This document shows positions 51,852-58,823 of a DNA stretch of 64,000 bases, piece after piece. The DNA is from Bdellovibrio sp. ZAP7. Lineage in GTDB: Bacteria > Bdellovibrionota > FAC87 > UBA2466. Below the pieces are notes generated by a model. That model saw nothing but the letters and a program-made list of their open reading frames with translations, had not been told where the DNA came from and did no database searches. The position numbers and the translations under genes are program-made. The stretch's first letter is position 1. Each line of letters begins with the position of its first letter. The stretch is from NCBI GenBank assembly GCA_945878405.1, contig CAMCTJ010000005.1:86350-150349 (forward strand), written 5' to 3'.

Positions 51852-52261
51852 TGGCTTTTGACTTTTTTGGAGATCCGACGAACTAAATCCACTGTCTCTT
51901 CTACTTCTGACTCGTTTAAAGGAAGATAGAGAATGTCAAAAATTCCAGCCTGATAAGCTTCTCGAATAAAAGCTTCCTGCTTTTTTGATTTTTGTTTTTT
52001 GAGAATGAGAACAATGGGAGCTCCACAGAACTTTTCCAAATAAGGAACCAGTTGAAGGGGATCAGTCCAAGAAAGATCAGCCCGAATCAACACAAAAGCA
52101 GGCCGAGATTGAGAGAGAGCTTTCAGGAGATCTTCTTCAGATTGAACAGAACAAACGGGATGTCCTTTAGAGGCGGCCAGTAAATTCTCGTGAATGCTTT
52201 CCTCTCCAATATAAAACCAAGGCGAAAGCATTCGTCCCGGAAACGGGATGACATTAGACAT
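51848..52261 (-). CDS. Degenerate response-regulator receiver-like protein
   Basis: 137 residues. The central part follows a receiver-domain pattern (VCSVQSEEDLLKAL, then FVLIRADLSWTDP, then PIVLILKKQK, then GIFDILYLPLNESEVEETV), but the phospho-acceptor Asp is replaced: the expected site reads RAD. The conserved Thr/Lys positions are also uncertain. It probably works as a phosphorylation-independent partner. ATG 52261 is chosen because GGGGGAG lies just before it; a longer reading to 52393 lacks homology. It lies divergent to a classic response regulator. Confidence 0.55.
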   Translation of the reverse strand: MSNVIPFPGRMLSPWFYIGEESIHENLLAASKGHPVCSVQSEEDLLKALSQSRPAFVLIRADLSWTDPLQLVPYLEKFCGAPIVLILKKQKSKKQEAFIREAYQAGIFDILYLPLNESEVEETVDLVRRISKKVKSH

Positions 52262-52290
52262 GGTTTTCTCCCCCGCCCCTATTCTATTAA

Positions 52291-52307
52291 ACAGAATAAA
52301 TTTCTGT
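52291..52307. promoter_or_regulatory. Inverted repeat between divergent regulator genes
   Basis: ACAGAA-TAAAT-TTCTGT with six-base arms lies in the 175-base gap between the receiver-like gene and the response regulator gene. It could be an autoregulatory operator. The rest of the gap shows no clear promoter. Confidence 0.35.
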
Positions 52308-52436
52308 CTATGAATTAAAAAGGGCACAGTTGTTTCCCTACAGTCCTGCAGGCGCAATGAGTCAAAAAGAAAGAACTTAAGTGGAATCGCCAAATTTCCG
52401 ACACATTTAGTAAGAACTTTGGGGGTAAAACGGGCT

Positions 52437-53156
52437 ATGGAAAAAATTCTTGTTGTTGAAGACAGTAAAGATTTTCAATTTTTGATTCAAACAGCTCTGA
52501 GTGGCGACTATAAAGTAGTTTGTGCTGATAACGGTCGTCAGGGAGTAGATATTGCCCAGGAATTTAAGCCCGATTTGATTCTATTAGATATTTCACTGGG
52601 TGAAATGGACGGGTTCGAAGTTTGCCATCTTTTAAAACACAATAAAGAGACTGCTCATATTCCCATCATCTTTTTATCTTCCAGAGTAGATACCCACAGC
52701 AAAGTTATGGGATTCGATTTGGGAGCTGAAGACTTCTTAGAAAAGCCATTTGAAGCGGGAGAACTCAAAGCTCGAGTCAAAGTAAGATTACGACAGAGCC
52801 AAACCAGTAAGGAGAATATCTCCGTATTTGAAGTCCCCGGACTTCGAATTGATTTTGTACGCCACCGTGTATTTATCGAAGAGAAACAAACATTGTTCTC
52901 GGCTCTTGAATTCAAATTGTTATCATTTTTCGTCCGTCAACCAGACCGAGTGCTTTCACGCGAGCAAATTTTGAATAGCGTTTGGGGCGTCGACACTTTC
53001 GTTACAGATCGTGTGGTCGATTCACATATCCGTAGTATTCGCAAGAAACTTGGGTCCTACAAAGACCATATCGAGTCTATCTACGGAGAGGGATATCGGT
53101 TCAATCCGGCTCCTGTTTCTCATCAGAAAAAAGACAAAACTCAAAAAGCTGCTTAA
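52437..53156 (+). CDS. OmpR/PhoB-family response regulator
   Basis: 239 residues. The receiver domain has acidic pocket ED at 8-9, phospho-acceptor Asp51 in LILLDISLGEMDG, Ser in FLSSRVD and Lys in EKPFEAGELKARV. The C-terminal winged helix carries FSALEFKLLSFFVRQPDRVL, SREQILNSVWG and DRVVDSHIRSIRKKLG. It should bind DNA as a dimer on phosphorylation. ATG 52437 starts the domain. No histidine kinase is adjacent, so it is an orphan regulator near c-di-GMP-type genes. Confidence 0.93.
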   Translation: MEKILVVEDSKDFQFLIQTALSGDYKVVCADNGRQGVDIAQEFKPDLILLDISLGEMDGFEVCHLLKHNKETAHIPIIFLSSRVDTHSKVMGFDLGAEDFLEKPFEAGELKARVKVRLRQSQTSKENISVFEVPGLRIDFVRHRVFIEEKQTLFSALEFKLLSFFVRQPDRVLSREQILNSVWGVDTFVTDRVVDSHIRSIRKKLGSYKDHIESIYGEGYRFNPAPVSHQKKDKTQKAA

Positions 53157-53183
53157 ACGGGCAGTTGGAGCTATAATGGGTGC

Positions 53184-53846
53184 ATGCAAAAGCGCCCACT
53201 CACATTGATCGTAGCTTCCTGCATTTTTCTCTTTTCGCCAATTAGCCTTATCAATGAGTTTCTCCTTGGGAAAGCTATCAATTCGGTGGATTGGCTTCTC
53301 AGTGGCCTTTTACCTCTAGGCCTTTGTGTCGGGCTCTTAAGAGTCAATCGTATTGCCTGGTATACTCTGTTTGGCTTTGTCTTTTTGTGGGGAGTTCGAG
53401 ATCTTCACGGCCTACAAAACACGTCTGGGAACCTCATTCAGGTTCTATTGAATCTCTTCATTTACACGCTCAGTTTAACCTATTTTATAAATCCTAGAAT
53501 TAAGCGCCTCTATTTTGATCCGAGGCTCCAATGGTGGAGAACAAAAATAAGATACGAAACCCATGGACCCGCTATTATTGAAGTAGGAACCAAAACTCAT
53601 TATCCCACTTTAAAGAATATCTCTGAGGGGGGATGTTTTCTGGAGACGCCGCATACCCAGGAGCAATCTGAACAGATTCTTATCACGATCCCACTTCCTA
53701 GCCCGGTCCCAAGATCGAGCCTTAAATTGATAGGAGAGGTTCGGTGGGTTTCCTCCCAACCCGAAAAAATGGGAATGGGAATTCAATTTCTTTCCCTCTC
53801 TAAAGAGGACCGGATTAATCTGAAAAAATTCGTTGCCCAACATTAG
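53184..53846 (+). CDS. Membrane protein with C-terminal PilZ domain
   Basis: 220 residues: three or four membrane segments (about 7-100), then a PilZ domain (about 118-218). The c-di-GMP motifs are present as RTKIR (RxxxR) and NISEGG (D/NxSxxG). So it is a likely membrane c-di-GMP effector. A perfect TATAAT lies at 53172-53177, 6 bases before the ATG, pointing to a leaderless transcript, though the -35 region is weak. It overlaps the region just before kamD, which may be co-transcribed; no functional link to lysine metabolism is evident. Confidence 0.82.
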   Translation: MQKRPLTLIVASCIFLFSPISLINEFLLGKAINSVDWLLSGLLPLGLCVGLLRVNRIAWYTLFGFVFLWGVRDLHGLQNTSGNLIQVLLNLFIYTLSLTYFINPRIKRLYFDPRLQWWRTKIRYETHGPAIIEVGTKTHYPTLKNISEGGCFLETPHTQEQSEQILITIPLPSPVPRSSLKLIGEVRWVSSQPEKMGMGIQFLSLSKEDRINLKKFVAQH

Positions 53847-53856
53847 TCCCCAAGAG

Positions 53857-55446
53857 ATGATGGCAACCATGTATTCCAAAGAGCTTCCTTTAAATGAACG
53901 AAAAATAGCTCGCTGTCGAAAGATTGCCGCTGAAATTGGCAATGAGGTGGCATCCCTCATTCACCAGAATTCTACAGTAGGAACCGAACGGGGAATCCTT
54001 AGAATGCTTGGCTTGAATGGCGCTTTAAAACACCAGGGACTCCAATATCCCGTAGCCAACTTGATAGTCGACCAACTGAAAGAAAATAATCGTCTTCAAG
54101 AAGGAGCCCTTTTTTGGGTTGCGAATGCGCTTTTGGCCGAAAATATCCAGATGGACGTTCTAGAGAAGGGAATAGCAGGACGGACAATCAACATCGGAAA
54201 AGTAAAACCACAAGATACCAAAAAGACGAGAAAGTTTGCTCAGGAATTAGCTGAAAAAGCCTACCGCAATCTCAAGACCTATCGAGAAAAAAGAAAAAAG
54301 ATCATGAGCCACCAGAAGGATCCGCTTCGGGAAAAGCGGCCTCTCAAGTATGTGATTGTGGCTACTGGAAATATTTTCGAAGATGTCACTCAAGCCAAGA
54401 GTGCGGTTCATGATGGGGCGGACATTATTGCAGTGATTAGAAGCACTGCTCAATCTCTTCTCGATTATGTTCCTCATGGAACAACGACCGAAGGATTTGG
54501 CGGGACCTATGCAACCCAAGGAAATTTCAGGGTCATGCGAGAGGCCCTAGATGCGATGGGCCCCGAGGTAAAGCGGTATATTCGTCTTACCAATTATTGT
54601 TCCGGCCTCTGCATGAGCGAAATTGCCGCCTTGGCGAGTCTCGAGGGTTTAGATTGTCTTTTAAATGATGCCATGTATGGAATTTTATTTCGTGACATTA
54701 ATCCTCGTCGTACGCTCATCGACCAGCATTTTTCTCGATTGATTTGTTCAGTTTCGGGAATCTGGATTATGACTGGGGAAGATAATTACATGAAGACAAC
54801 TGACGCCGTTAAAGCAGGCGATCAGGTGCTAGCTTCCCAATTCATCAACGAAGTGTCCGCTCTCAATGCAGGAATGAAGCCAGAGCAAATGTCTATAGGA
54901 CATGCGATGGAAATGGATCCTGCCTATGAAAAAGTAATACTCATGGAAATTGCGAGAGCTCAAATGACGAGGCAGATTTTTCCCAAAGCTCCTCTTAAAT
55001 ATATGTGCGCCACAAAATATAAGAGTGGGGATATTTTTACGGCTCATGCATTAGATACAGTTTTCAATCTTATCGGTTCAATGACCAATCAGGGTGTTTT
55101 ACTTCTTGGGATGCCAACTGAGGCCATTCATACTCCCTGGATGCAAGATCGCAGCGTTGCTTTACGTAATATCAATTATGTTCTCAATGGAAGCTTGGGG
55201 CTCTCTCAGGAGTTTGGATTTAACACCGAGGGGTTTATCGCAAAGTTTTCCCAGAAAGTTTTGGATGATTGTTTAACATTGTTGGAAAAAATTCATCGAG
55301 ATGGCTTCTTTAAAGCAATTGAGAAACGCGTTTTTGCTGATGTCTCAAGAACCATTAACGGAGGAAAGGGAGCTGACGGCGTTTTTGAGATTGATCGTGA
55401 TGTTTACCTGAATCCATTTTTTAAACTCATGGGGAGTAAGATTTAG
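53857..55446 (+). CDS. kamD: D-lysine 5,6-aminomutase alpha subunit
   Basis: 529 residues. This large subunit (TIM-barrel type) holds substrate, PLP and adenosylcobalamin with KamE, moving the terminal amino group of D-lysine or L-beta-lysine from C6 to C5. Recognisable segments are RGILRMLGLNG, IVATGNIFEDVTQAKSAVHD, GADIIAVIRSTAQSLLDYVP, TTTEGFGGTYATQGNFR, LTNYCSGLCMSEIAALA and the C-terminal NGGKGADGVFEIDRDVYLNP. Several starts are possible (TTG 53833, ATG 53857, ATG 53860, ATG 53869); 53857 with AAGAG before it is chosen. It starts just after the PilZ gene and is followed 2 bases later by kamE. Confidence 0.93.
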   Translation: MMATMYSKELPLNERKIARCRKIAAEIGNEVASLIHQNSTVGTERGILRMLGLNGALKHQGLQYPVANLIVDQLKENNRLQEGALFWVANALLAENIQMDVLEKGIAGRTINIGKVKPQDTKKTRKFAQELAEKAYRNLKTYREKRKKIMSHQKDPLREKRPLKYVIVATGNIFEDVTQAKSAVHDGADIIAVIRSTAQSLLDYVPHGTTTEGFGGTYATQGNFRVMREALDAMGPEVKRYIRLTNYCSGLCMSEIAALASLEGLDCLLNDAMYGILFRDINPRRTLIDQHFSRLICSVSGIWIMTGEDNYMKTTDAVKAGDQVLASQFINEVSALNAGMKPEQMSIGHAMEMDPAYEKVILMEIARAQMTRQIFPKAPLKYMCATKYKSGDIFTAHALDTVFNLIGSMTNQGVLLLGMPTEAIHTPWMQDRSVALRNINYVLNGSLGLSQEFGFNTEGFIAKFSQKVLDDCLTLLEKIHRDGFFKAIEKRVFADVSRTINGGKGADGVFEIDRDVYLNPFFKLMGSKI

Positions 55447-55448
55447 CT

Positions 55449-56210
55449 ATGGCTGAGATAAATCTACACCAGCTACTTCCCTATGGAGATACGACTCAGG
55501 ACGGTGCTGTTCAGTTGAGTTTTACTCTTCCTGTTGAGCCATCTGCAAAGGCTAGAGAAGCGGCCACTCAATTGGTTCGTAGTTGGGGATTTTTTGATGT
55601 GAAGATTGCTCACATGTCTTCGATTGGTGTGGGATATGCATTTTTTGTGGTGATGGCCCGTACTGAAAAGAGTATCGACTATCCCAAGGTTGAAGCGCCT
55701 CAATTAGATCTTCAAAAACGAGATTATAAAGAAATCGATAAGAAGATTCTTCAGGAAGTGAAGCGGCCCATTCGCTTGGTCGGTGCAACTACGGGATTCG
55801 ATGCTCACACGGTAGGTTTAGATGCCATTTTAAACATGAAGGGATTTGATGGCGATATTGGGCTTGAGCGGTATAAAGGGTTCAAAGTGGTGAATATGGG
55901 GAGTCAGGTTCCTACCGAAGAGCTAATTGATCGCGCAGTTAAAGAGAATGCAGATGCCATTCTTCTTTCAAAAGTTGTTTCTCAAAAAGACATACATATT
56001 CATGACATGCGTGATCTGATTGCTCAGCTGAAAAAAAGAGGGCTCGAGAACAGGTTTGTCTTAGTGGTTGGGGGGCCTCGAGTGACTCATAAGCTTGCCT
56101 TAGAGCTGGGATATGATGCAGGATTTACCATTGGGAGTCGTCCCAGTGACGTTGCAAATTTCTTGTACGAGAAAATGGTCGAGAAAAAAAATGGCAAAAC
56201 CAAAAAATAA
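55449..56210 (+). CDS. kamE: D-lysine 5,6-aminomutase beta (cobalamin-binding) subunit
   Basis: 253 residues. The B12-binding motif DxHxxG appears as GFDAHTVGLDAI with cobalt-ligand His120. Lys131, 11 residues later, matches the spacing of the PLP-binding Lys in clostridial KamE (His133/Lys144). The Rossmann fold ends in VVGGPRVTHKLALELGYDAG. An N-terminal dimerisation part (ATQLVRSWGFFDVKIAHM) is normal. The 3' end overlaps the MoxR gene by 20 bases, so the aminomutase and the ATPase are made from one transcript. Other lysine-fermentation genes (kamA, kdd, kce) are not in the window. Confidence 0.94.
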   Translation: MAEINLHQLLPYGDTTQDGAVQLSFTLPVEPSAKAREAATQLVRSWGFFDVKIAHMSSIGVGYAFFVVMARTEKSIDYPKVEAPQLDLQKRDYKEIDKKILQEVKRPIRLVGATTGFDAHTVGLDAILNMKGFDGDIGLERYKGFKVVNMGSQVPTEELIDRAVKENADAILLSKVVSQKDIHIHDMRDLIAQLKKRGLENRFVLVVGGPRVTHKLALELGYDAGFTIGSRPSDVANFLYEKMVEKKNGKTKK

Positions 56211-57039
56211 AATTGTAGGTCGACAAAAGGAATTAAAGGCACTGAAAAGGGCCGTTAGCCTCAATCGAAATGTTTTAATCGAAGGACCTGTTGGAGTTGG
56301 AAAAACCTTTTTAGTTCGTGAGGTCTTAGAAGAACTGGATCGTGATTTTGAAAGAATTGATGGGGATACTCGCTATACGGAAAGTAAACTCACTGGCTGG
56401 TTTGATCCGCCACTTGTATTAAAAAAAGGATACGCCGCGAGCTGTTTTATTGACGGACCATTGGTGTCTGCCATGAAAAAGGGGAAGATCCTTTTTATTA
56501 ATGAGTTAAACCGAATGCCTGAAGCAGTTCAAAATATTCTGTTACCTGCGATGGATGAGCGGCACATTACGATTCCAAAATTAGGTCGAATTGATGCAAA
56601 ACCTGGTTTTCTTGTAGTAGCAACTCAGAATCCACGTGAATTCACCGCGACTCATGCGGTTTCGGAAGCTTTATTAGATCGATTTGAGATGCTCCCTCTC
56701 CACTATCAATCTCGTGAGGAAGAGCTGCAGATCGCCTCTCATCAAACTCAGGGAAAGGTGAGTACCGAATTGCTAGAACGAGCAGTAGATATTGTGCGTG
56801 CCACACGGAATCACCCCTCGATCAAAAGAGGCGCGAGTATTCGAGCTGCTTTAGCTATCATCACTTTGGTTAACGGGGGGATGGATTTGGAAGAGGCTTG
56901 TTTGATGGCTTTGCCTTCTCGTATTGAGATGATCTCCTCAGATGAGGATGCCCTTCAAATTATTCGTGAGCTTGTTTCTACAGATACCTTTTCGGAGTTT
57001 AAGGAAAAAAAAAGCCCGCAAAAGTCATCAAGGGGCTAG
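56191..57039 (+). CDS. MoxR-family AAA+ ATPase linked to the aminomutase
   Basis: 282 residues: Walker A GPVGVGKT (32-39), Walker B KGKILFINELNRMP, sensor 1 VVATQNPREF and sensor 2 SIRAALAIITLV. MoxR ATPases work with VWA proteins to remodel or activate enzymes (CbbQ-CbbO on Rubisco, RavA-ViaA). ATG 56191 lies in the end of kamE. The 0 frame ends at 57039, but over a run of nine A (57005-57013) the -1 frame continues open into the VWA gene, so a 574-residue fusion is possible. Roles in reloading cofactor or removing damaged B12 from KamDE are inferred from context. Confidence 0.88.
   Translation: MAKPKNKIVGRQKELKALKRAVSLNRNVLIEGPVGVGKTFLVREVLEELDRDFERIDGDTRYTESKLTGWFDPPLVLKKGYAASCFIDGPLVSAMKKGKILFINELNRMPEAVQNILLPAMDERHITIPKLGRIDAKPGFLVVATQNPREFTATHAVSEALLDRFEMLPLHYQSREEELQIASHQTQGKVSTELLERAVDIVRATRNHPSIKRGASIRAALAIITLVNGGMDLEEACLMALPSRIEMISSDEDALQIIRELVSTDTFSEFKEKKSPQKSSRG
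57005..57014 (+). other. Possible programmed -1 frameshift site (A9G)
   Basis: Nine consecutive A followed by G at the end of the MoxR frame (codons GAA AAA AAA AGC). A -1 slip reads AAG CCC GCA and enters the open VWA frame, which has no stop from 57003 on. A Shine-Dalgarno-like GGAG (56994-56997) lies about 7-10 bases upstream, the spacing known to stimulate -1 slipping in dnaX. A homopolymer sequencing error would look the same. Confidence 0.5.
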
Positions 57040-57149
57040 ATCCTAACGAACTTGGCCGTTTCGTCGAAGTATTTCTCCCTCCCGAGCTTGCCTCTCAGAC
57101 AGTTTTTGAGGGGTGGGAATCTGGCAGTGAAAATCGCCAATCTGAGCTC

Positions 57150-57914
57150 ATGCGGCAGCTTTATTTTAAGCAGCTTCATACTTCACAATCAGATAAGAAA
57201 AGCGATCAAGCCTTGGTTTCGTTGATCGTTGAGCATGCCAAGAAAGTAGTTGCTCATCCCGCTCGCCCCACTCATCTCAAAACAGAATCGTTTCTTGAAA
57301 AGCCCGATGCTGACTTAGCTATTGAAGAGACGATTGAGGAGAGTCCCATCGTGGAGGGGCCAGAAAATCTTTTAGTGCAGTATCAACAGGAAAAGCCTTT
57401 TTCGTGTGTGGTGATTCTCGATACAAGTTCGTCCATGTCGGGAGATAAGCATTTACTTGCCAGTATTGCTGTTGCGGTCCTGGTTTTGGAAGTGGTTTCA
57501 AAAGATAATGCCTTGGTTGTTTTTGCCTCGGAAGCAAAAACAATAAAAAAGTTAGGGGTTTTAGAAAAGCCTGAGGAAACCATTTTAAGGTTTTTGAAAC
57601 ACCAGCCCAAGGGTTTTACGAATCTGTCGGCAGGGCTTGAAGAAGGATTAAAACAATTAAAATCTCACGCTGCTCGCAAACGAAAAGTCGGCCTGATTGC
57701 CACTGATGGCCGCTCGACAGAAGGGGGAAACCCACTCAAAGTAGCTTCTCAATTTGATTTTTTGGTAGTGCTTCATCTTTGTGGCGCGGGCAGTGATCTT
57801 GAAGCTTCGCAAGAAATTGCTCAAGCTGGAAAAGGGGTTTGTTTACAGGTCGAAAAGTTTGAGGATCTCCCGCAACGTTTATATGAATCTTTGAGAATGT
57901 TATCTCGGAGATAA
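57150..57914 (+). CDS. VWA-domain protein, partner of the MoxR ATPase
   Basis: 254 residues from the first ATG. The MIDAS metal site is complete: DTSSSMSG, Thr in FTNLSAGLEEGL and Asp in ATDGRS. Its frame is open 49 codons further back to 57003, encoding protein-like sequence (GLDPNELGRFVEVFLPPELA) but with no ATG, GTG or TTG. So either translation begins at 57150 with a very weak Shine-Dalgarno, or ribosomes enter from the MoxR frame by -1 slipping at 57005-57014. MoxR-VWA pairs act as complexes; ATPase and MIDAS are both intact here. It ends the kamDE-moxR-VWA unit. Confidence 0.85.
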   Translation: MRQLYFKQLHTSQSDKKSDQALVSLIVEHAKKVVAHPARPTHLKTESFLEKPDADLAIEETIEESPIVEGPENLLVQYQQEKPFSCVVILDTSSSMSGDKHLLASIAVAVLVLEVVSKDNALVVFASEAKTIKKLGVLEKPEETILRFLKHQPKGFTNLSAGLEEGLKQLKSHAARKRKVGLIATDGRSTEGGNPLKVASQFDFLVVLHLCGAGSDLEASQEIAQAGKGVCLQVEKFEDLPQRLYESLRMLSRR

Positions 57915-57922
57915 TTCAGCAC

Positions 57923-58111
57923 TTATTTAGGGGGGGGCTGAGGATCGGCGCAATTAGCACAAGGCCTTGCAATCGCGCTGGCCAGAGCCGTCCAGAATTC
58001 CAAGATTCTTCCGTTGGAGTTTCTGATAATAACCGCTACGGTAACTGAAATCACCAAAACCAAAAGAATGTATTCCACTAGGGTTTGGCCCTTTTTTGCC
58101 TTCAGCCGCAT
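57923..58111 (-). CDS. Small prepilin-like (Flp/TadE-like) protein
   Basis: 62 residues: a short basic leader MRLKAKKG, then QTLVEYILLVLVISVTVAVII. This is a type IV prepilin-like cleavage site with Glu at +5 and a hydrophobic helix, as in Flp-family minor pilins. The tail has two Cys and a Pro-rich end (PCANCADPQPPPK). No pilus assembly gene is adjacent. It is convergent with the VWA gene (8-base gap) and lies just downstream of the CPBP protease gene. Confidence 0.65.
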   Translation of the reverse strand: MRLKAKKGQTLVEYILLVLVISVTVAVIIRNSNGRILEFWTALASAIARPCANCADPQPPPK

Positions 58112-58118
58112 AACCCCA

Positions 58119-58787
58119 TCATAACATGAACCAAAGTTTCCAGTCGGCAGCTAAATTTAAAAGCAAATGAGCAAGAAAACAGGGCCAGAGTTTTCCCGTC
58201 TGCCATTTGACAACCCCTAACCAAATTCCCACAAAAAATGTGTAACCCAATTGAAAAATAAGAAAGGGAAGTTGTCCGTGTTCATAGTTTTGAATATGCC
58301 AGAGCGAAAAAGCGATAGCCGAGCCCCACAGAGTGAGCGGAAAAAGGGGTGCTATTGCTAAGAAAGTGTTTTTATTTAATCGATTTAATATTGAAGTCAG
58401 CCAACCTCGAAAAAGAAGTTCCTCTCCCAAGGGTCCAATAAGCCAGGCCCAAGTAACTTGTTTCCACAACAGATTAGAGGAAGAACTAAACTCAAGCGGA
58501 ACGTTTTTAGTTGCGCCGAAGCCAGCAGAAATAACAATCGGCAAAACGCAGAGTGTTAAAAGTCTCTTTGTTGAAAGCCGAGAAAAAACCGCGCAGGGGA
58601 GGTCTGGAAGAGAAACAAAGAAAATCAGAGCTAAAAGGGGAAATCCCAATTGATTCACGGGACCTAAAACCCAGCTAAATAAACGGTAACTTAGGGGAAC
58701 AAACCCATATGCTAAAAAACATCCAAGAAAAAGAGAGAGGGTCAGACTTAAACCTACTTGCCTTTTATTAGCGATTTGAAAGGGCAT
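58119..58787 (-). CDS. CPBP-family intramembrane metalloprotease
   Basis: 222 residues with about seven membrane segments and the family motifs in order: EELLFRGW (EExxxR), FSLWH and HLLLN. CPBP (CAAX protease/bacteriocin-processing) enzymes cut within membranes; in bacteria many act in immunity or peptide processing. ATG 58787 is chosen over 58808 because a TATAAA (minus strand, 58802-58797) ends 9 bases before it. The starts of this gene and waaF face each other across 27 bases, with overlapping promoters. No bacteriocin gene is adjacent. Confidence 0.8.
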   Translation of the reverse strand: MPFQIANKRQVGLSLTLSLFLGCFLAYGFVPLSYRLFSWVLGPVNQLGFPLLALIFFVSLPDLPCAVFSRLSTKRLLTLCVLPIVISAGFGATKNVPLEFSSSSNLLWKQVTWAWLIGPLGEELLFRGWLTSILNRLNKNTFLAIAPLFPLTLWGSAIAFSLWHIQNYEHGQLPFLIFQLGYTFFVGIWLGVVKWQTGKLWPCFLAHLLLNLAADWKLWFML

Positions 58788-58823
58788 GGCAGATGTTTTA
58801 TACCTCATCTACAGATGGAGCAA
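58776..58823. promoter_or_regulatory. Overlapping divergent promoters of waaF and the CPBP gene
   Basis: Plus strand: TTGAAA (58776-58781), 17 bases, TATACC (58799-58804), then 10 bases to ATG 58815. Minus strand: TATAAA at 58802-58797, then 9 bases to ATG 58787, with a TTGCTC-like -35 about 15 bases upstream of its -10. The two -10 boxes share bases 58799-58802, so both promoters cannot be occupied at once, and both would give leaderless or nearly leaderless mRNAs. Confidence 0.5.

Noticed and set aside
53833-53856. TTG 53833 as the start of kamD
   Set aside because: It lies inside the PilZ gene without a Shine-Dalgarno; ATG codons at 53857-53869 fit the family better.
53620-53860. Cobalamin riboswitch before the B12-dependent aminomutase genes
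   Set aside because: There is no room: kamD follows the PilZ gene directly and no B12-box-like sequence was seen.
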